In this document: positions 41,960-50,230 of the stretch, piece by piece
Layout of the letters: every line of letters begins with the position of its first letter
Position numbering within the stretch: position 1 is the stretch's first letter
Source of the DNA: an uncultured Alistipes sp.
GTDB taxonomy: Bacteria > Bacteroidota > Bacteroidia > Bacteroidales > Rikenellaceae
Assembly: GCA_910577475.1 (NCBI GenBank)
Contig: CAJTLJ010000001.1
Coordinates: 62,001-126,000, forward strand
Length of the DNA: 64,000 nucleotides
Direction: 5' to 3'
Made by a program: the position numbers and the translations under genes
Notes under the pieces: model-generated
The model's input: only the letters and a program-made list of their open reading frames with translations
Told to the model about the DNA's origin: nothing
Databases searched by the model: none

Positions 41960-44359
41960 ATGAAGAACCGCACGCTGCTGATGCTGCTGTTGTCGCTGAC
42001 CTGCCTGCCCCTGACCGCCCAGATCCGGCTGGAGGGCGACCGTCAGGCCGACATCCATCCCGAACTGATCGCCGGCGCCTGGACCGCCCGCTGGATCTCC
42101 GTCCCCGGAGAGCCGCTCGACGGCTTCGGCGTCTACCACATGCGCAAGGCGTTCGATCTGGAGACCCTCCCCGAACGCTTCATCGTGCACGTCTCGGCCG
42201 ACAACCGCTACAAGCTCTACGCCAACGGGCAGTTCGTCTCGCTCGGCCCGGCCCGCGGCGACATCTACAACTGGAACTACGAGACGGTCGACCTCGCCCC
42301 CTATCTGAAGCCGGGGCGCAACGTGCTGGCCGCCGTGGTCTGGAACTTCGCCCGCCTGAAGCCCGAGGCGCAGATCAGCTTCGGCCGGACGGGCTTTCTC
42401 CTGCAGGGCAACACCGCCGCCGAGGCCGCCGTCAACACGGACGGCAGCTGGCTCTGCTGCAAAAACGAATCCTACGCACCCCTCACGCTGGCGGCCAGCG
42501 GCGTCTACTACGCGGCCGGCCCCTGCGAACGGCTCGACGCCTCGAAATACCCCTGGGGATGGGAACTGCCCGACTATGACGACAGCGGCTGGAAAAAGGC
42601 CTGGGCCAACGACTGGGCCACCGGAAAGGACCACCGCCGAAGCTCGGGACGCCGGCTCGTGCCCCGCCCGATACCGCCCATGGAGATGCGTCCCGAACGG
42701 TTCAAGCGCGTCCGCAAGGCCGAGGGGATCGAGGTGCCGGCGGGTTTCACGGACGGAAAGGCTCCGCTGACGATTCCGGCCGGAAACCGGGTGACGCTGC
42801 TGCTGGACAACGACAGCCTCACGACGGGCTACCTGAACCTCCGCTTCGCCGGCGGCAAAGGCGCCGAGATGACGATAGCCTATGCCGAAGCGCTCTTCGA
42901 GCAGCCGGGCGGCAAAGGCCTCGCGAAGGGTAGCCGGAACGAGACCGAGGGGAAACATTTCTCGGGCTATGCCGATAGAATCATCGCTGACGGAGGAGCC
43001 GACCGTTCGTTCACGCCCCTCTGGTGGCGCACGTGGCGGTTCGTAGAGCTGACCGTGGAGACGAAGTCCGAGCCGCTGGTCATCGAGGACCTGCACGCCA
43101 CCTTCTCGGCCTACCCTTTCCGGCGCGAATCGACCTTCGAGGCTCCCGGACACGACGACCTGAAACGGATTCTCGACATCGGCTGGCGCACGGCGCGGCT
43201 CTGCGCCCACGAGACCTACATGGACTGCCCCTACTACGAACAGCTCCAATATTTCGGAGATACGCGCATCCAGGCGCTCGTCTCGCTCTACAACACGCGC
43301 GACGACAAACTGGTGCGCAACGCCATCGAACAGGGACGCCAGTCCATCGTCGCCGAAGGGATCACGATGAGCCGCTATCCCTCCGATCCCTATCAGCTGA
43401 TCCCCTCCTTCTCGCTGTGGTGGATCTGCATGGGGCACGACTACTGGACCTACCGCGGCGAGGACGCCTGGCTGCGGAGTCTGCTGCCCGCCCACCGGGG
43501 CATTCTCTCCTGGTACGAAGGGCTGCTGAAGTCCGACTACAGCCTCGCCTCGGTCCCCTACTGGTTCTTCGCCGACTGGGCGGCGGAGTTCTACGGCGGC
43601 GACCCGGTTCGGGAGAAGGAGGGCAACTCGGCCTTTCAGGATCTGATCTATCTGATGGCGCTGGACGCCTCGGTCCGGATGGAGCAGGCCTTCGGCAGCC
43701 GGACGCAGGCGGAGCACTACGCCGACATCGCCGCAAAGATCCGCGGCACGATCCGCACGAAGTACTGGGATGCCGAACGGGGTCTCTTCGCCGACACGCA
43801 CGACCACCGCAGTTTCTCGCAGCACGTCAACGCCATGGCTGTTCTGGCCGACATCGTGACGGACGACGAGGCCCGGGTGGTGATGACCCGCACGCTGGAG
43901 GACAAGTCTCTGATCCAAACCACCATCTATTTCCGCTACTACCTGCACCGGGCGCTGGCCCGGGCCGGGCTGGGCGACCTGCTGCTCGACAACCTGCAAA
44001 TCTGGCGCGACCAGATGGCGCTGGGTCTGACCACATGGGCCGAGACCCCCGAGCCGAGCCGCTCGGACTGCCACGCCTGGGGCTCCAGTCCGAATATCGA
44101 GTTTTTCCGCATCATACTGGGAATCGACAGCGACGCCCCGGGATTCGGCAGGATCCGCATCGCACCCTCGCTATGCGGTCTGAAGCAGGTTTCGGGCTCC
44201 ATACCCCACCCCGCCGGCACGGTTTCGGCCGATTACAAGATAGACAAGCGCGGGAGGCTGACGGCCCGGCTGACCCTGCCCGAGGGGACGACGGGACGCT
44301 TCATCTGGCAGGGTGAGCAGCACGAACTGCATGCCGGCGAGCAGGTATTGAAATTATAG
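41960..44359 (+). CDS. GH78-like alpha-L-rhamnosidase
   Basis: 799 residues with a signal peptide (1-20). N-terminal beta-sandwich domains (ARWISVPGEPLDGFGVYHMRK, VHVSADNRYKLYANGQFV) precede an (alpha/alpha)6 barrel from about residue 390, followed by a C-terminal beta-domain. In the barrel, AHETYMDCPYYEQLQYFGDTR corresponds to the GH78 motif CP(T/Y)xE/DxxxxxGD that carries acidic catalytic residues, and WAETPEPSRSDCHAWGSSP is the conserved segment near the barrel end. It would cleave terminal rhamnose, or another deoxy-sugar, from glycans. It stands alone with its own promoter. Confidence 0.85.
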   Translation: MKNRTLLMLLLSLTCLPLTAQIRLEGDRQADIHPELIAGAWTARWISVPGEPLDGFGVYHMRKAFDLETLPERFIVHVSADNRYKLYANGQFVSLGPARGDIYNWNYETVDLAPYLKPGRNVLAAVVWNFARLKPEAQISFGRTGFLLQGNTAAEAAVNTDGSWLCCKNESYAPLTLAASGVYYAAGPCERLDASKYPWGWELPDYDDSGWKKAWANDWATGKDHRRSSGRRLVPRPIPPMEMRPERFKRVRKAEGIEVPAGFTDGKAPLTIPAGNRVTLLLDNDSLTTGYLNLRFAGGKGAEMTIAYAEALFEQPGGKGLAKGSRNETEGKHFSGYADRIIADGGADRSFTPLWWRTWRFVELTVETKSEPLVIEDLHATFSAYPFRRESTFEAPGHDDLKRILDIGWRTARLCAHETYMDCPYYEQLQYFGDTRIQALVSLYNTRDDKLVRNAIEQGRQSIVAEGITMSRYPSDPYQLIPSFSLWWICMGHDYWTYRGEDAWLRSLLPAHRGILSWYEGLLKSDYSLASVPYWFFADWAAEFYGGDPVREKEGNSAFQDLIYLMALDASVRMEQAFGSRTQAEHYADIAAKIRGTIRTKYWDAERGLFADTHDHRSFSQHVNAMAVLADIVTDDEARVVMTRTLEDKSLIQTTIYFRYYLHRALARAGLGDLLLDNLQIWRDQMALGLTTWAETPEPSRSDCHAWGSSPNIEFFRIILGIDSDAPGFGRIRIAPSLCGLKQVSGSIPHPAGTVSADYKIDKRGRLTARLTLPEGTTGRFIWQGEQHELHAGEQVLKL

Positions 44360-44377
44360 AAAAGATAAGGAAAGGTA

Positions 44378-44416
44378 CGGAGGAGCCTATTTAAGAATAA
44401 GCTCCTCCGGTCTTAT
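44378..44416 (+). terminator. Terminator of the GH78-like gene, overlapping the end of the nitroreductase gene
   Basis: CGGAGGAGC (44378-44386) pairs with GCTCCTCCG (44401-44409), followed by TCTTATTTTC. The right arm lies in the last codons of the convergent gene. Confidence 0.6.
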
Positions 44417-45016
44417 TTTCGGGACATAGTGCACACCGTCCCGCCGGTAGTAGGTCCGGTCCTCCCCGGCGCCGATTCGGACCCGTTCGATCCGCTCGAT
44501 GCTCCGGCCGACCGCCACGATAAGCAGCGGCTCGCAGGGGAGCGAGAATTCGCGGCGGATGCGTTCGCGGTCGAACGCCCCGATGCACAATCCGTTCAGG
44601 CCGATCTCCACGGCGCGAAGCAGCATGCTCTGCACCGCGATACCCAGATCGATATCGACATACCGATCCTCGGGAACGGTCGAGCAGACGATGATAAAGG
44701 CGTTCGGCTCGGTTCCGGGCAGCGGCAGGTGCAAATCGGGCAGAGCCCCTCCCATCCTTACGCAGGCCAGTACGCGGGGCGCCTCGTCGGCCAGCACCGG
44801 CCGAAAGCGCAGCACCTGCTGATTGCGAGCCGACGGGACGGCCGCATTCACCTCAATGAGGGTGCGGAGCTGGTCCTCCCGCACGATGAACCCGGCGTCG
44901 TAACCCCGGCAGCTGCGGTTTCGGGCCAGCAGCCGGCCGAGCGTCATCGCCGGTTTGCGGGGCGCCGTTCGCGCCCGGTACTCCTCCATCTTGTTCTCCA
45001 GATAGTTGTCTGCCAT
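44387..45016 (-). CDS. Nitroreductase-family FMN-dependent oxidoreductase
   Basis: 209 residues. The first 25 residues are a charged helix; then RSCRGYDAGFI and VNAAVPSARNQQVLRF form the FMN-binding start of the fold, and DIDLGIAVQSMLLRAVEIGLNGLCIGAFDRERI is the typical dimer-interface helix region. Substrates of such enzymes range from nitroaromatics to flavins and quinones. It lies 25 bp after the EamA transporter gene on the same strand. Confidence 0.88.
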   Translation of the reverse strand: MADNYLENKMEEYRARTAPRKPAMTLGRLLARNRSCRGYDAGFIVREDQLRTLIEVNAAVPSARNQQVLRFRPVLADEAPRVLACVRMGGALPDLHLPLPGTEPNAFIIVCSTVPEDRYVDIDLGIAVQSMLLRAVEIGLNGLCIGAFDRERIRREFSLPCEPLLIVAVGRSIERIERVRIGAGEDRTYYRRDGVHYVPKIRPEELILK

Positions 45017-45041
45017 GATTTCGATAGTTCGTCAGGTTATA

Positions 45042-45977
45042 TCACGCGCTGCGCCTGCGGGGCAGCCGCGGGAACAGTTTGCGGAACCGCACCAGAAAAG
45101 GGGCAATCCGGCCTCCGGCGACGATGATCGTCACGGCGGCGAGAATCAGTGCCATGCCGGCCGTCGTGCGGAGCGTCAGCCGTTCGCCGAACACGGCCAC
45201 ACCGAAGAAGACGGCCGTAAGGGGTTCGAGCGCCCCCAGAATGGCCGTCGGCGTGGAGCCGATATATTGAATGGCCCGCGTAGTCGCCACCAGCGACACA
45301 ACGGTCGGGAGCAGGGCCAGCGCACCCAGGTTGAGCCACCGCACGGGATTCGCGGGGAGTTGCAGCCCTCCGCCGAATCCGATGCGCGCGACGAAGAGCA
45401 CCCAGCCGAAGAGCAGGACGTAGAAGGTCAGTTTCACGGTCGGGATCTCCTTCAGGCGGGGCAGGTTGACCGCCACCAGATAGAGGGCATAGGCCAGCGA
45501 CGAGAGGAGTACCAGCGCAACGCCCGCGGGGTCGAGCGTCGCACCGTCCCCGCTCCGGTAGAGCAGGCCTATGCCGGTCAGCGCCAGGGCGATGCACCCC
45601 GACGTGAGGAGAGTGATCCGCTCGTGGAAAAAGAGCGCCATAATCAGGGCCACCAGAATGGGATAGACGAAAAGCAGGGTCGAGGCGATGCCGGCGGCCA
45701 TGTAAGTGAAGCTCAGAAAGAGCCCCAGCGAGGAGAAGGCCATCACGCCGCCCAGCGCCGCCAGCGGGACGATCTCGCGGCGGTTCAGCCGGAACGAACG
45801 GCCGCGGGCGCGGATCATGCACCCCAGCAGGGGCAGCGCCAGCAGGTAGCGGAAAAAGAGCACCGAGTCGGGCGACATGCCCTCCTCGTACAACGGCAAT
45901 GCGAAGAGCGGATTCATGCCGTAGGTTGCCGCCGCCACCGCTCCGTAGAGGACCCCTTTCGTCTTTTCGTTCATCAT
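45042..45977 (-). CDS. EamA/DMT-family transporter
   Basis: 311 residues with ten hydrophobic helices in two EamA repeats (GAVAAATYGMNPLFALPLYEEG and LLSSLAYALYLVAVNL onwards; GSTPTAILGALEPLTAVFFGV is the signature of the second). It exports or imports small metabolites, identity unknown. The start is at 45977 or the adjacent ATG at 45974 (MNEKTKG). An upstream in-frame ATG at 45998 lies inside the -7 element and is rejected. Probably co-transcribed with the nitroreductase gene. Confidence 0.9.
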   Translation of the reverse strand: MMNEKTKGVLYGAVAAATYGMNPLFALPLYEEGMSPDSVLFFRYLLALPLLGCMIRARGRSFRLNRREIVPLAALGGVMAFSSLGLFLSFTYMAAGIASTLLFVYPILVALIMALFFHERITLLTSGCIALALTGIGLLYRSGDGATLDPAGVALVLLSSLAYALYLVAVNLPRLKEIPTVKLTFYVLLFGWVLFVARIGFGGGLQLPANPVRWLNLGALALLPTVVSLVATTRAIQYIGSTPTAILGALEPLTAVFFGVAVFGERLTLRTTAGMALILAAVTIIVAGGRIAPFLVRFRKLFPRLPRRRSA

Positions 45978-45995
45978 TCCATCGGTTTTCGACCG

Positions 45996-46003
45996 CAAAG
46001 ATA
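45996..46003 (-). promoter_or_regulatory. -7 element of the EamA-nitroreductase operon
   Basis: The minus strand reads TATCTTTG. It decides the start of the EamA gene. Confidence 0.65.
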
Positions 46004-46039
46004 GCGCATCGCGAAGAAAAATGTACTCCGAGACGGTTA

Positions 46040-46095
46040 ATGTTCCGGAAGGTCGAGACCTTTCGACTGCGGGCTACGCCCTTCGCTCCAGGTGA
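46040..46095. repeat. Half copy of the palindromic intergenic repeat (B1)
   Basis: Carries GGTCGAGACCTTTCGACTGCG and CGCTCCAGGTGAC, the reverse-complement style of the left half of unit A2. It lies beside the complete unit B2. Confidence 0.55.
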
Positions 46096-46104
46096 CGGAT
46101 TCTC

Positions 46105-46218
46105 TGTCATCCCGAGCTTGTCGAGGGATCTCTGCATGCCGGAACATTCGCCCTCGCGATCCGCACGGGTTCCCGCTGATACGACCGTCGAGACCCCTCG
46201 GCTCCGCTCGGGGTGACA
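46105..46218. repeat. Intergenic palindromic repeat, unit B2
   Basis: A 114-bp TGTCA...TGACA element. It shares GATCCGCACGGGTTC, ATACGACCGTCGAGA and CTCGGGGTGACAG with units A1 and A2 at 19457-19735. With B1, the EamA promoter and a terminator it fills the 304-bp gap between the EamA and urea transporter genes. Confidence 0.7.
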
Positions 46219-46239
46219 GCCGTACGCCGAATAAGAAAC

Positions 46240-46272
46240 GAGAAACCGGGACGATCCGCGGTTTCTCATTTT
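46240..46272. terminator. Hairpin downstream of the urease operon
   Basis: GAGAAACCG (46240-46248) pairs with CGGTTTCTC (46259-46267), followed by ATTTTC on the plus strand. It sits just past the urea transporter stop and likely ends the operon, though the minus-strand T-tract is weak. Confidence 0.5.
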
Positions 46273-46281
46273 CAGGCAACG

Positions 46282-47301
46282 CTATCGGTTCGACCGGCGC
46301 TTCAGGTGCGGTTTGCGGCCCTCGTCCCAGTCGGAGTGGTCGGAGTCCGCCGGATCGTTCAGCTTGAGGAGCGGCAGCAGGAAGAGCCAGGTCGTGATGC
46401 AGAAGGGAGCCGTCAGCGCGGGCAGCCCCACCGGCGTCAGCACCACATTCATCGCCGCCTGCACGAAGACCGTCAGGACAATTCCCAGCAGGGTCCACAG
46501 CGCCGTGCGCCACGACGGTTTGTAGAAGATGGAACCCAGTGCGATGCCCGTCAGCACGGGACTGAATCCGTAAAGGCCCCCGGCGATCGAAGCGCCGGCG
46601 CCCTGAAACAGCAGAATCGTACCGAGCGAGAGCGCCGAAGCCACGGCGGCCCAGAAGGCCGACCAACCGTTCGAGAGGGCCAGTCCCACCAGAAAAAGCA
46701 GGCCGGTGACCCACGAATCGATCAGAAAGACCTGCGCAACCCCCTTGAGAGCGTAGACGATCAGATCGAGCCACCCTTCGGCGACGCTGACCGAGAAGGA
46801 GGCCGGAAAGGCCGGATCGGCAAGCCCCTCGACCGGGAGTCCCTTCATGGCGTGCGCGGCGGCCAGAAAGAACCAGGTCATCAGCACGAAGGGCATGGTG
46901 AAGGAGTTGACCCGCCAGGGGGCCATCACCCGGTTCAGCCCCTCGCGGACCCATACCGTCGAAGCGGCGCAGAGCAGCATAGCCAGCCAGCAGAGGGGCG
47001 TGGGCCGCAGAAAGGTCATGAAGGCGCACCCGACCAGGATGCCGTTGAACCCCCACAGCCCCTGCCGGCCCTCTTCGGGCTTCAGGCCGAGCAGGGCTCC
47101 CGTTCCCGTCGAGACGACCAGACCGGCCACGGCACCCCAGGCCACGGCCATCCGGCCCTCGATCCAGGCACCCCAGAAGATACCTGCCAGAAAGAGCAGC
47201 GAGGTCCAGACGCTCTTCTGAAACATCACCTGACCGGCGCCGCACAACGTACCGGAGAGCACCTCCGCCACCGTTCCGTTTTTCGTATTCTCTTTTTCCA
47301 T
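46282..47301 (-). CDS. Urea transporter (UT family)
   Basis: 339 residues with ten or so helices in two homologous halves. Each half has the UT signature region: GLWGFNGILVGCAF and GLYGFSPVLTGIALG, plus NSFTMPFVLMTWFF and LTAPFCITTWLF. These form the urea selectivity filter in bacterial UT channels such as dvUT. The start used is ATG 47301 (MEKENTKNG), 44 bp after ureD, so it is the last gene of the urease operon. Passive urea entry would feed cytoplasmic urease. Confidence 0.92.
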   Translation of the reverse strand: MEKENTKNGTVAEVLSGTLCGAGQVMFQKSVWTSLLFLAGIFWGAWIEGRMAVAWGAVAGLVVSTGTGALLGLKPEEGRQGLWGFNGILVGCAFMTFLRPTPLCWLAMLLCAASTVWVREGLNRVMAPWRVNSFTMPFVLMTWFFLAAAHAMKGLPVEGLADPAFPASFSVSVAEGWLDLIVYALKGVAQVFLIDSWVTGLLFLVGLALSNGWSAFWAAVASALSLGTILLFQGAGASIAGGLYGFSPVLTGIALGSIFYKPSWRTALWTLLGIVLTVFVQAAMNVVLTPVGLPALTAPFCITTWLFLLPLLKLNDPADSDHSDWDEGRKPHLKRRSNR

Positions 47302-47345
47302 ATCGACTGAAAGTAAGTTGTTTGACAAGAATCGAGGAGCGCCGT

Positions 47346-48260
47346 TCAACGCCACGGGAACTCGGGCGGCAGGGGGCGCCCCTTCACCGTCCGGCGCACC
47401 GTGGAGCAGAAGTCGCGCACGGCCTGTTTCACCGTGCCGCTGTCCATGCCGAGCACCCGGAAGCTCAGACCGCACCCGTCGGGCAGACGCAGGATGCCCG
47501 TCGCCAGCTGCCGCTGGGGGTCGGAGATGCACTCCGTCGCGGCATAGATCGCCTCGGCGCATGCGGGCGGGGTCAGCACCACCGCATTCGCGAAGACGTC
47601 GTAGCCGCCCATCGCGCCCCGCGTTTCGGGGCTGCGGAATGCAGGCCGGATGACGAACTTCTCGCGGAACAGCAGCCGTTCGTCGGGCCCGTAGGCGCGC
47701 GAGGCGACAGAGAGCAGGTCATAGGCGAAGCGCTCCCCCTCGTGGTGGCGCCGCCCTGCGAGGTAGATCTCCGAGTAGAAGAGCGTCGCCGAGGGATCGA
47801 CCCGAAACTCCGTGTCGGACCAGAAGCGGGTCCGGCGGCACGGGATCGTCGGTTCGGGCAGAAACTCCAGATAGGCCCCGGCCTCCAGCCGAAAGGTCTG
47901 GCGCAGGGCCGAAAAGTTGTAGCGCATGGCGGCCAGTTTGGTCGCCGCCCCGGTCGACACGTGCGCCGAAGCACCCCGCCTCACGGTGATGTGCTGCTCG
48001 TAGCGGTCGCCGTCGACATTGGGGCCGCCCGACGAGAGGATATAGACGCAGGGCAGGTCGGGCAGCTGCTCGTCGAAATAGAGGGCCTGCTGCACGATCA
48101 GCGGCGCCCGCCGCTCCCAGTCGCGCAGGATGGAGCGCCCCGAGGCATCGAGCTCGAACCCCAGGCGCAGATAGCCCGACTTGCCGGGGGTTCCGACCGC
48201 CATGGCCGGCGGGTCGGAGAGGTAGGGCGTCATTTCGCGCACGGCGGAGAAGTCGGTCAT
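47346..48260 (-). CDS. ureD: Urease accessory protein UreD
   Basis: 304 residues. UreD (UreH) is the scaffold that binds apo-urease and recruits UreF and UreG for nickel insertion. Family features: GKSGYLRLGFEL, IVQQALYFDEQLP, YILSSGGPNVDGDRY, HVSTGAATKL, YLEFLPEPTIPCRRTRF. The start overlaps the ureG stop by 4 bp. In many operons ureD is first; here it comes after ureG, as often in Bacteroidota and actinobacteria. Confidence 0.93.
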   Translation of the reverse strand: MTDFSAVREMTPYLSDPPAMAVGTPGKSGYLRLGFELDASGRSILRDWERRAPLIVQQALYFDEQLPDLPCVYILSSGGPNVDGDRYEQHITVRRGASAHVSTGAATKLAAMRYNFSALRQTFRLEAGAYLEFLPEPTIPCRRTRFWSDTEFRVDPSATLFYSEIYLAGRRHHEGERFAYDLLSVASRAYGPDERLLFREKFVIRPAFRSPETRGAMGGYDVFANAVVLTPPACAEAIYAATECISDPQRQLATGILRLPDGCGLSFRVLGMDSGTVKQAVRDFCSTVRRTVKGRPLPPEFPWR

Positions 48261-48895
48261 AACGCCTCCTCGGCTTCGGGCACGACATCGAAAAGGGCCA
48301 TCCGGCAGATCAGCCCGACCAGCTCCGCGATACCCTCGCCCGTCATGCAGTTCGTGAACAGAAAGGGTTTTCCGGGACGCATGCGCTCCGAATCCTCGCG
48401 CATCACCTCCAGACTGGCGTGCACGTAGGGGGCCAGATCGGTCTTGTTGATGACGAGAATATCCGACTGCGAGATGCCGGGACCGTCCTTGCGGGGAATC
48501 TTGTCGCCCGCCGCCACGTCGATCACGTAGATGAAGAAATCCACCAGCGCCGGGCTGAAGGTGAGGGTGAGGTTGTCGCCGCCCGACTCGATCAGCACGA
48601 CGTCCGTGTCGGGGAACTTGCGCTCCATCTCCTCCACGGCGGCCAGGTTCATCGAGGGGTCCTCGCGCACGGCCGTGTGGGGGCAGGCTCCGGTCTCCAC
48701 TCCGATGATGCGATCCTCGCACAGCACCCCCTTCAACATCTTGCGGACGTGCTTGGCATCCTCGGTTGTCACGATATCGTTCGTGATAATCAATACTTTC
48801 AACCCCAGTTTCAACAGATGGGGCGTCACGGCTTCGATCAAGGCGGTCTTACCCGACCCGACCGGGCCGCCTACTCCGATTCGGCAAGTAGACAT
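48257..48895 (-). CDS. ureG: Urease accessory GTPase UreG
   Basis: 212 residues. GTP-dependent nickel insertion factor. P-loop GVGGPVGSGKTAL (about 7-19), metal-binding region ETGACPHTAVREDPS with the conserved Cys-Pro-His, LIESGGDNL, and the guanine-specificity motif NKTDLAP. Length is normal. Overlaps ureD by 4 bp and lies 18 bp after ureF. Confidence 0.97.
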   Translation of the reverse strand: MSTCRIGVGGPVGSGKTALIEAVTPHLLKLGLKVLIITNDIVTTEDAKHVRKMLKGVLCEDRIIGVETGACPHTAVREDPSMNLAAVEEMERKFPDTDVVLIESGGDNLTLTFSPALVDFFIYVIDVAAGDKIPRKDGPGISQSDILVINKTDLAPYVHASLEVMREDSERMRPGKPFLFTNCMTGEGIAELVGLICRMALFDVVPEAEEAL

Positions 48896-48913
48896 AGATA
48901 CGATTTCTTTAGA

Positions 48914-49612
48914 TCAGTTCATAAACATCCGCATGTTTCCCTTTTCGTGCCATGCGGCCAGCACGTCGGCTTCGGGGGTGAAGAGGTTCATGTCGTCGAG
49001 CGTAAGGTCGCGGGCCTCCCTATAGAGTTCGTCGCACAGATCGCCCAGCCGGTAGAGAATGGCCTGCGTGTCGAAGTGCGACACCCGCACGCAACGCAGG
49101 GCGGCACTCAGGATCAGATTGGCAACGCCGTACTGGTGCGAGGCGAAAAGGCTCTCTTCGTCGAGCTCCGCAGCCGCGAACAGCACCGCCTGCGCCACCG
49201 GATAGCAGTCCGGCGTCCGCTCCCCGCGCACCGCCGCGGCCCACGTCGCCGCGAAAGGGTCCGCCAGCAGCCGCTCCGAAAGCTCGGTCAGCTTGCGTCC
49301 CATCCGCTGCGTCATCCGCCGGTTCTCGTCGCCGGGCTTGCTCGCCCACACCCGGGCATCGGCCGTCAGCACCCCCTCCAGATCGCACGCCGCAGCGGCC
49401 CGGCGGGCACAGAGCGCCGCCACGCCGTCCGAGAGCGCCGCCTGCACGGTCATCGTCCGGACATACTCCTCCAGCGACGCGGCATCGCGCACGAGTCCCC
49501 GGTCGGCCGCCGTCTCCAGCCCGTTCGAGAAGGAGAAGGCCCCCACGGGAAAGGCCGAGTCGGAGAATTCGGCCAGGCGAAGCAGCCGGGCCACTTTGGA
49601 CCGTTTCATCAC
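48914..49612 (-). CDS. ureF: Urease accessory protein UreF
   Basis: 232 residues, all-helical. It bridges UreD and UreG and acts as a fidelity factor. Motifs: FSDSAFPVGAFSFSNGLE at the N-terminus and HQYGVANLILSAALRCVRVSHFDTQ in the C-terminal half. Its ATG overlaps the ureE stop by 4 bp. Confidence 0.94.
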   Translation of the reverse strand: MMKRSKVARLLRLAEFSDSAFPVGAFSFSNGLETAADRGLVRDAASLEEYVRTMTVQAALSDGVAALCARRAAAACDLEGVLTADARVWASKPGDENRRMTQRMGRKLTELSERLLADPFAATWAAAVRGERTPDCYPVAQAVLFAAAELDEESLFASHQYGVANLILSAALRCVRVSHFDTQAILYRLGDLCDELYREARDLTLDDMNLFTPEADVLAAWHEKGNMRMFMN

Positions 49613-50217
49613 CCGTGCACGTGTACGTGAGTATGCCCGGCCTCGCCGCCGCAGGCGTCGTGCTGGTGGGCCGGATGCTCCGTCCCCCCGAAAAGCCGTC
49701 GGATCTCGTGCGGCGCCAGGTAGGGAATCACCTCCTCGCCCGGCTGAAACCGGTAGGTGATCCCCTCGATATGGTGGGTATCCATGACGCTCGACATCAC
49801 CTTCCGATCCACGGTCAGCGGCACGTAGACCTTCTCGTCCCGCACCACGGCCGGCCAGTGCTGGTTGCCGAGGGCGTGACCGAGTTCGACGGCGCGCTGC
49901 AACTGCTCCTCGTGCGGCCAGGCATAGAGCCCCCTGAGGTCGATAACCAGCACGTCGTTCAGGCGGACATAGACCACGACGGCCCGGTTCCTATCGGCAT
50001 CGTAGGCCAGAATATCGCCGTTGAGCACCCGCGTATTGCGCTTCAGGGCCACGGCATAGTCGCCGCCACGGTCGCCACGGGCCACGAAACGGCTCTTCTG
50101 CGCCGTCCACTGGTCCAGTTCGACCCGTTCGATATCCGCACCGCGCAGCGTCTCGGACCAGTCGGGCATGAAGATGTTGCCGACCACTTCGGTATAGATT
50201 TCCGGTTGTCTCTCCAT
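49609..50217 (-). CDS. ureE: Urease nickel metallochaperone UreE
   Basis: 202 residues. The N-terminal peptide-binding domain and central metal-binding domain (LRGLYAWPHEEQLQRAVELGHALGNQHWP with the conserved metal-site His in LGNQHW) are present. The C-terminus is His-rich (HPAHQHDACGG...HTHVHVHG), expected to bind extra nickel. Overlaps ureF by 4 bp and follows ureC by 13 bp. It delivers nickel to UreG. Confidence 0.93.
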   Translation of the reverse strand: MERQPEIYTEVVGNIFMPDWSETLRGADIERVELDQWTAQKSRFVARGDRGGDYAVALKRNTRVLNGDILAYDADRNRAVVVYVRLNDVLVIDLRGLYAWPHEEQLQRAVELGHALGNQHWPAVVRDEKVYVPLTVDRKVMSSVMDTHHIEGITYRFQPGEEVIPYLAPHEIRRLFGGTEHPAHQHDACGGEAGHTHVHVHG

Positions 50218-50230
50218 AACTCCGTCTCCT

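Noticed and set aside
45975..45998. An earlier start for the EamA gene at 45998
   Set aside because: It lies inside the TATCTTTG -7 element at 45996-46003 and so would be upstream of the transcript start.
46037..47245. A long minus-strand frame running from the repeat region into the urea transporter gene
   Set aside because: It is out of frame with the transporter, which has clear UT motifs, and its end reads through the palindromic repeat.
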